Source: Favolaschia claudopus (taxonomy: Eukaryota > Basidiomycota > Agaricomycetes > Agaricales > Mycenaceae). Taken from it: a stretch of 64,000 nt of DNA. A model generated the notes under the pieces. The model had not been told where the DNA came from. It made no database searches and worked only from the letters and a program-made list of their open reading frames with translations. The DNA is taken from the NCBI GenBank assembly GCA_037176885.1, contig JAWWNJ010000017.1, positions 1,240,001 to 1,304,000 on the forward strand. The letters are read 5' to 3'. The position numbers and the translations under genes were made by a program. The first letter of the stretch is position 1. Each line of letters opens with the position of its first letter. Shown here one piece after another: positions 56,946 through 64,000 of this stretch.

Positions 56946-58963
56946 CCGGTCCAAGCGTTTCAACTGCGTCATAGAGCTGATACATCAGAGACTTTTATAC
57001 GGACCAAATCATTTCGAATGTGGAAGCCGTCCGAATATTCCAACAAGTAATTCCCTGAGATAGTCAAGTAAAGACTTGTAAGATCGTTCAAGATGGGTAG
57101 AAAATGAACCAAGAAGATTGCAAGGGAGGCAGCTGGAGGCGAACTGTGGATTCCATCCAATCCACAAAAAATAAATTTTAACTGGATATACCTTCAAATA
57201 GCCATCTCGGAAAGGAAGATTCGCTTGAACAAAACCACCATGGCTCAGGATTCTTTGCGCACCGAGGACAGCAAATGCGGAGTCGGATCCAGGTCAACAT
57301 ACGGGAATGTGACCACCATCAGGGACCAGGGTTCGGCGCTAGCTCGCTAAACTTTAAACGCGAAAATTTCACGATTGTCGCTAATGTAGATTTTGTGGAG
57401 CACTACAGCCGCAATTTGAAGGCTCAGACTCACGCTGATCGGGATAGAATGCAACGATTCCATGGCCGGATGTTGAACCAGGACTCCTCGATTTTTGGCT
57501 TGCGGCAAACGTGCCGCACAACAGGTTTCCGGAGATCGGATCCTAAAAGATAGTCGGGAGCGTCGAGCTAGACTAGAAGCTGCTGTGAAGGTGAGTAGGG
57601 CGCTCTATGCACGTGTGTCAGGCAGGCTCGCCGGCGCATATCACATAGCAATTGATGTGGGCCGAGCAGTTCAAGTTGTTTTGACCAAAGGTAGAACAGT
57701 AAACAGCGACAGAACAACGAATAGTTGATGGAGCCTAATACCACGGGAATACCGAGTGAGTTATCCAAACATTTATCATCGCGGAATGGCGAGAGTTACG
57801 AACAAGGCCGCTACCACCCACTTGGTAGACACGGCATTACAACTTTTCAAATCGAGATATTTGCACTGTGAAGGGCTGAGCATGTGCGCCAACCGGTGTC
57901 TTTGAGACGATTCATAGTGCATGTCGGCGTTGGCTTCAGACTGCGGCCGGTAACTCAAAAGTCAGGCAACGGCCTTTCTTCTCCAATTTTTGAACGACGG
58001 TTCAACATACCCTTGTGATTCCCGAGTTGAGCAGAGCGAGACCGGACTGTCGATATCTAAGGCTTTGAACACCGGTCGGACCGAATGGAATTGCAACCAG
58101 GAAAGCTCAAGTAGGGTACTCGAGCCGAAGCAAACGGGTCAAGGAAGGGCCCCTGGCGCGAAATTAAGGTTATTGGGACCAAGAATCTCGATAGAAATGG
58201 AAAGCCAACCCCACGGAATGAACCAAGCCCCGACCCACTCGGTTGTTGTCTCCATCGACGAGAATCCGAATGTCAATGGCTCTATAAACCTGGCTAGTCA
58301 CGAGCCCAAGATTCCGTGGAGCCCCACTGAAGAGCGTTTGCATTTCTTGACGACGGCGTGAAACATCAGGTTTGCGGAGTATGAGTCTTTCGAAACGCCA
58401 ACGACAAAATCTACTTACCTGGAGTTGTGCAGTGGAGAGTCAACGCACCCGAAATTTACACTGGCAAAATAATCGGAGATTCGCAGGACGGTGATAGTGA
58501 CCGGAGGATGGAACGACTCGGAGTGACAAGCGGAGCCTGTACCAAGGCGCAAGAAACGCAGTCAAGGGAAGATTGTGCAGATGAGCTTGAGTTCTGAAGT
58601 CATCCGAATCTGTTGCCAACCTGAAGATAAGAAATGACATTGAACCAAGGCAACCGGCTCCAGGACGAATTTCGACTTACTTCCGGGGAGGTCTCAGTTG
58701 GGAAAACAATAGTGGATGACGCAACATACCTTTTATGTAAAATAAAGGCGGAATCGAGAAGATGAGTTGGGCCGAGCGAGGATCTGTCAAGGCGAATGTT
58801 TGCGGAAACTAACGTAGTAATATGACGGTTATTATCGTCATTTATTCCAACTCCATAGCGCAACTCTCAAGGTTCAGGTCGGAGATGCAAGGCTGTAGAA
58901 TCTCGTCTGAATTCGGAAGGTGAGGGGACCGGCCTGTGACTCATCCCCACATAATCTGATGTG
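56946..58963. other. Gene-poor intergenic
   Basis: About 2 kb with short open frames on both strands (57275-57553, 57495-57728, 57990-58361 plus; 58440-58863 minus) that show no recognisable motif and could not be joined. They may be relics. No RNA gene was seen. Confidence 0.4.
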
Positions 58964-58994
58964 TAGGTGCCCATGGGTTGCCCATGGGCACCTA
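58964..58994. repeat. Perfect 14-bp palindrome, 3-base loop
   Basis: TAGGTGCCCATGGG, then TTG, then its exact reverse complement CCCATGGGCACCTA. A weaker variant built from the same words (GGCACCTATGGG, ATGGGTACCCA) lies at about 59292-59330, suggesting a shared repeat origin. Confidence 0.8.
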
Positions 58995-61760
58995 TATGAA
59001 CGGAGAGTCTACGTGGATGACACGGTCCTCCGGACACACCCAACGAGATAGCCGCGTGTCGATATATGGGCCCGGGAGGTAGGGGTATGACCTGAATCAT
59101 TATAATTCGTTCGCAATGAAAGCAAAGGAATTACGAGTGCGACGAGGTAAGTACTTACCTTTGTCCGAGTTTCAGAAATTCATACAAACTCTGTCCGTCC
59201 TCCTGCCCCGCCTCCGCCTCGCCTCCGCATCCTCCACCTCTGAAACCCGGTCATAGGTCGGCGACATATTGAGGTGTGACTCGTAGGCATCGTAGGCACC
59301 TATGGGTACAACTATGGGTACCCACGGCTTGCCCACGACGGCTATTGACGGCGTCGGTTCCGCTTGCAATTGAGTGCTGCCAGGGAGTTGATAGCTGCAC
59401 TGCGCACATAATATGCCTCGAGGTCGTTGGCTTGATGCGGGAAACCTGACAGCTGAAAGTTGGATTTGCTTCAAATCTTGAAGTTACACGATAAAAACCT
59501 CCGTTTTCATCCCAAAATACCTCGTTTCCACGCACTTGAGTCTGCGAGTACAGATAAACAACGAATTTAACTGTCATATAGTAAAGTTTCTTCTCTCTCT
59601 GGAATTCAGCGACGTGATTCAGAGAATGCATTGAAATGAGTCTTCAGAAGGCTGAATTCTCGAGAGTTCCCCCAGGCACGCAGCATTTCCTCCTTTCCTT
59701 GTCTTCAAACGAACCAGGCTCGTCAGCACGCAATTCAAGTTGGCGAAAACTCCGAGAAAGGCGAATCAGCTCATCTCCCCCAAATTCGAAGCCTCGCTAC
59801 GCTCATTAAAAGCTGTAGATCAGCCTGTCCCCACAACCCACAGGTCCACACGTTTCTGCGCGTCGGAGGGAACGTCCTCCGAACGATTGATTTGATATCA
59901 CGTCTGTTGGGCAGCCGCCGCCGGACTTCAGAGAATTGCGACAATTTACAAAGCCAATGATCGATTAGAAAAGAGCCGAGAGTTGTTGAGTGGTCAGGAT
60001 TCCGATGAGGGCGTAGCGAGGGCAAGGGACCAGGTGGAACGATGGTGGGAGAAGCAGATGAACCGGCACAGCCCCAAACTTCCTCTTTGGGATGCCGGCG
60101 TTGTCGGAACGCGATCACGTGTGGAGGCGCCACTTCCAATTTGCTGATTTTGAGTGGAGGTAGAAAGACCAGGGAGAGAGTAAGAAGTCGGCTTTATTTT
60201 ATCGCACAAGAATCCTACTGCACTGACATATCAAATTTCTTGAGCGTTTGAAAACTTTGGAATCATCATCGGGGTGAATAGTCGACTCAAATTCTATGAG
60301 TTAAATTACCGCTCAAATATCTCGCTGACTGCAACTTGGCTTTCGTTCCGCACCACAAGGTGTCAAACCGGTTCGAAATTCGTTGAATCGATGATCGAGG
60401 GGTCTTAAGCACACGTTGAGCCTCCGCTCACTGTGATCGTGGCGGATAGGGCGCGGAGACTGGGATCCACAAACACGTCATTCCTTTCAGGCAATGTAGC
60501 TCATTATGCTACAGCTGTTAGACTGAAAGACTCAAAAGATGTCCGGAAATTCTACTGTATTCAGATAGTGCATCCGTCAGGGTAAGAGTTATATCACAGA
60601 GCGGAAGAATAAACTGACAAGTTCTGTTGGCAATTCGATGTTTTTATTTTGCTGTGGTGTGGGTTTGCTGTGGTGTGAGTGGAGCTGGGGCGGGACACAC
60701 AAAAGGGGGAGATATGCCATCGCCAGTGTGCGGTACATCGCGCTCCTGAGACATGGAGAGGACGCAAGGATGAGGTCAGGTATGACTTTCCTTGTGCTCA
60801 TTGGAGAGGCGAAAGGAGCTCCTGTGTATAGTGGAGTCCCGGAGCGATTTTGCATTCAATGGTTCTGGAATAAAAGAACTTGAAGCGGAATGGAGAGAAA
60901 CTTAATTCAATCGCAATTTTCTGCCAGGAATTCTCTGTTGGCTAAAAAATATTTTCGAAAATCACGAGCGTGGACATATTGTGAACAGAACACCCACTTT
61001 CTACATGCATACAGATTCAATAGCAAAGTGCTTCGTCGATTGAAATGGAATCAAGAACCACCTACGAACCGAATTGAACCTGAACCACCTCTTCCGCATC
61101 GAGGAAAATTCCGAAATAAGATCGTACTGACCGAAGACAGCGTAGCGAACTGAGGACCCGTCGCGCCCTTTGAATAAGTACATTGAAATCGTCGATCCAA
61201 GTACGGCGATACTATAATCGCAGCGAGCGTGCCGCAAAGCACATTCGGAACGCCGCCGCTAGTGCTTGAAGATGACAACGATTGCCTTGCCACCGATGCT
61301 AGACGTAAGTTAATCCTTGGGCGCGTCAAAAATCGTTGGTAAGATCCTGATTATTCGAGGCACGAACTCGAAGCTCATCCCCGTGTACGGCAAGCCGCCG
61401 GCAAAATTTGAATATTTGAATCCTGGGCTAATTTTGGATAGAATACATACCTCTGATTCAGAAATAGATCAGTATATCGAAAAATATCTCCTCCCCTCGC
61501 GTTAAAGACTGTTGAAGAGCGTTTGGTCACCCCGGGCCAATTTGTAACTTGCCAGCCAAGTTCCAACGAAGAATGCAAACTCAGAAATTCTCCCAGCTAT
61601 CCTGGATCCGGGACTCGGAAACGCGCAAAGAGCCGGCTAGGAGCCCAGAAAGCCACTGGAAGCACTTGATATTCACAATCGACAGTTCACTGGCGAGCAC
61701 AAAATGGGAGGAGACAAGTAGGCGCGAGCACCGCCACGAACTTCCTTTTCCGGCACTGAC
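58995..61760. other. Gene-poor intergenic
   Basis: About 2.8 kb. Small frames (59172-59631, 59771-60209 minus; 60638-60883, 60890-61153 and 61317-61505 plus) lack motifs or convincing splice continuations. Apart from the palindrome-related words near 59300, nothing is recognised. Confidence 0.4.
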
Positions 61761-61765
61761 TCACC

Positions 61766-64000
61766 TTGTGCTGCTTCATTCCTGACTCGACTCCCTCCGT
61801 CTCTGGGTCGCCTTTCCTCTTCAAGCCTAGTATAAAGTCTCGCCGTGCTTCAGGATTCTCGCTTGAGCCCAGCGTGACTATCTGCGCAGCAATACCAAAT
61901 TCTGCCAAATTCAATTTCGCTCAAATGTCGCTACTAGTGGCGTTGAACGTTTTGTGTTCGTCTGGCCTCGTAGCGGCTCTTCTTGGTCTCCGTCTCGTTG
62001 GTCCTCTCTCTAGTTTGTTCTCGTCGCTTGCTTTCGGGATACTTAGGGTCAAGCTCATTGGCAGTCGAAGCAACTTGAATCACATCCGAGTCCATGTCTG
62101 CCAGGTGCCAGTGCCTCCGAGTCGTCTCGCTTCGACCGTCTTGTCCTTTGGTCTTCCCAGTGGTCTTCTCTCGTCTCGCCGATCCTCTCACCCCGTTCTC
62201 CAGTCTCGTATCTCGTTGCGTCTCTGTGGCTTACTGTCTCTTCTCTTCTCGCTTACCATTAATTCAATTTCTTCCCCTTCCCATCTCGTCTCTCAATCCA
62301 GCAAACTCGCAAGCTTCACCTTACTTCCTCGTCATCGTCATGCTACGAAAGCTTTTTTTCGTCTCGTCTCCCAGTCCTCATTAGCTCAAGCTCCGCAAAG
62401 CTCTCAGTTATTTTGGTCTCGGTCTACGTCTTTGGTCTCGGTCTACGTCTTTGGTCTCGGGCTACGTCTACGTCTACATCTCGTCTATCGTCTACAATCG
62501 TCCGCTCCCACACCGGCGATCTTGGACACCTGTTCTCTCCTTTTACGTTCTGATTCTTATTCTCTCTTCTCGTCTCGTCTTGTCTCCCTCACCTGGCCTG
62601 CTCTCACGCAACTCGTCTCATCTCCGTCTCTTACTCCGATCATCATTCTCTCCCATTTCCCAAACTCGCCTCTCGTCTCCGCGTCTCTGTTCTTAGTCTC
62701 ACTACCTAACCCTTTATCGCCTTCCCTTCTCTCGTCTAACTCGCAAACTCTACCTCCTCGTCCTTCCACGACCCCTTCTTCTCGTCTTGATCTTCTCTTC
62801 TCTCGTCTCGTCTCGTTATCCTGTCTTCGATATCCTTACCTCCTCTCATGATCATAAACTCAAGCTCCACAAGCTCATCTTCGTCTTCGTCTCGTCTCGT
62901 CTATCGTCTACATCCGCTCCCACGCCTGGCTCCCGTTCCCTCCTTCTATGCTCTCATTCTCCTTTCTCTCGTCCCGTCTACCTCACCTGGTTGACCGTCG
63001 CAATTCGTCTCATCTCCGTCTCCTACTCCACTCCAATTATCATTTCTCCCTCCCACCATCTCAGACTTCTCGTCTTGGTCTTGACATCCCTGTCTTGCAC
63101 GCCAATCTTCATCCATCTCGTCCCATCTACCCTCCTCGTCTCGCACACCAAACCAAATCGACCTAACTCAACCCGCACCGCCCCGTTGTTGTTCTTCCTT
63201 GCTTGCGTCCCGGGTGAGGTGGATAGTGCCGTGTCCGTCTCGTGGGTCGCCCTCGTCTCTCATGTCTTGTCATTGTCGCCCAGCCTCTCCCACGCAAACT
63301 CAAACGCACGCTCCGTATATCGTATATCTCCTCATCTCCCCTCCCCTCAGACCTCATTCCCGGTATCTGGGGCTTGCCTCCAACTCTTCCCCGCCCTGTC
63401 AAGTTGCCAATTCTACCTATCGACTCCTCGCGCGTAGCATGATGACTCGACTCCACACTCTACCCGAGCCCGCTACGAGTACTTACTCACTTACCCTCAT
63501 CTCACATCGCGCATGGTAGCTCGCTCGAGTCCGGTCCTCCCACCCCCTACTCGCTCGCTCGGGGCGAAACACTCTATCCTGCCATCCACTCCCTCCGACT
63601 TCGCTTTCGTTCTACGCTATTCATGCCCGATCTCAATCATCGATCATTCCCGCCTGCCCGCCTTGCTCGCTCCCTCCCTCGCTCGCTCGTTTGCACCTAC
63701 CTACTGTACTTGCTTACTGATTTGGTATCGTATCAGCACAATGCCATCCAACCCAACCCACACACCCTCCGACCTTTATTCGCATATGACTTTGAATCAA
63801 TCAATCATTCGCTCTTCACTTGCCTACGTCCTGCCTGCATACATCCATGGCCAAGTCAGGTTACCTATCTGCATCTGCATCTATGGTACCGTATTCGCAT
63901 ACTATGTACCTGCTTCGACGAATGAATCTTCCCTTCACTTGCCTACATCCTACATACATCCAAATCAAGTATCTGCGTCTACCATCCATCTATCACCACC
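61766..64000 (+). repeat. Long pyrimidine-rich tract with TCTCG words
   Basis: For about 2.2 kb the plus strand is dominated by C and T, with very frequent TCTCG/TCTCGTCTCG words between 62180 and 63300 and CTCGCTCG words from 63540. Open plus-strand frames here (61766-62851; 62787-63437) are Ser/Leu/Pro-rich by composition only and are not credible proteins. It may be a degenerate simple repeat; the window ends inside it. Confidence 0.6.

Noticed and set aside
57275..58361. Series of small plus-strand frames
   Set aside because: Considered as an intron-rich gene, but no junction set gave a recognisable protein.
61766..62851. Long plus-strand open frame of 361 codons
   Set aside because: Low-complexity Ser/Leu/Pro composition caused by the pyrimidine tract; several overlapping frames are open for the same reason.
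1..64000. CRISPR arrays, bacterial operons, riboswitches
   Set aside because: The window is eukaryotic with spliceosomal introns; no regularly spaced short repeats of CRISPR type were seen.

Overview
This window looks like nuclear DNA from a basidiomycete mushroom-forming fungus (Agaricomycetes). Genes are dense on both strands and cut by many short spliceosomal introns of roughly 45-65 bp. Several protein families are typical of that class: F-box/LRR genes of the 'RRLPPEIL' type, a SIT-type siderophore transporter, fungal MCT-like transporters and a secreted 'NNFINFC' domain. Gene models below were spliced by eye; exon borders are firm where quoted and approximate elsewhere.

Layout: 1-12 kb is ordinary host sequence: an OPT oligopeptide transporter (5' end cut off), a Trf4/Cid14 poly(A) polymerase, a SIT-type MFS transporter and a GDSL/CE16-like esterase. 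12.7-25.7 kb is the accessory stretch. It holds a terminus-like TTCC-rich repeat, a gene with an N-terminal Cys/His cluster and a HECT-like C-terminus, an adjacent co-oriented gene of unknown family, a 171-bp tandem array between 13-bp direct repeats, a hypothetical gene, a small MAPR (cytochrome b5-like) gene, and a stand-alone DDE integrase gene. Upstream of the integrase lies a terminus resembling the one upstream of the HECT-like gene.

26-48.6 kb is host sequence again: an ABM-like protein, NAA20, a conserved hypothetical gene, a C2-caspase fusion, CENP-C/Mif2, an MCT-like transporter, a P450, a BioF-type KAPA synthase, IML1/DEPDC5 and POP5. NAA20, POP5 and the N-terminal half of the C2-caspase gene consist of short exons and only emerge after splicing. 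49-55 kb has a membrane-anchored secreted protein with two tandem copies of its ectodomain and an F-box pair, one intact and one decayed. 55-64 kb is gene-poor: a 224-bp MITE with a perfect 8-bp target duplication, palindromes, and a final ~2.2 kb pyrimidine-rich tract.

The best candidate for something undescribed is the HECT-like gene with its unknown partner, linked through a shared terminal motif to the integrase gene 8 kb away. This may be one mobile-element family carrying a ubiquitin-ligase-like protein. The C2-caspase fusion is the second.
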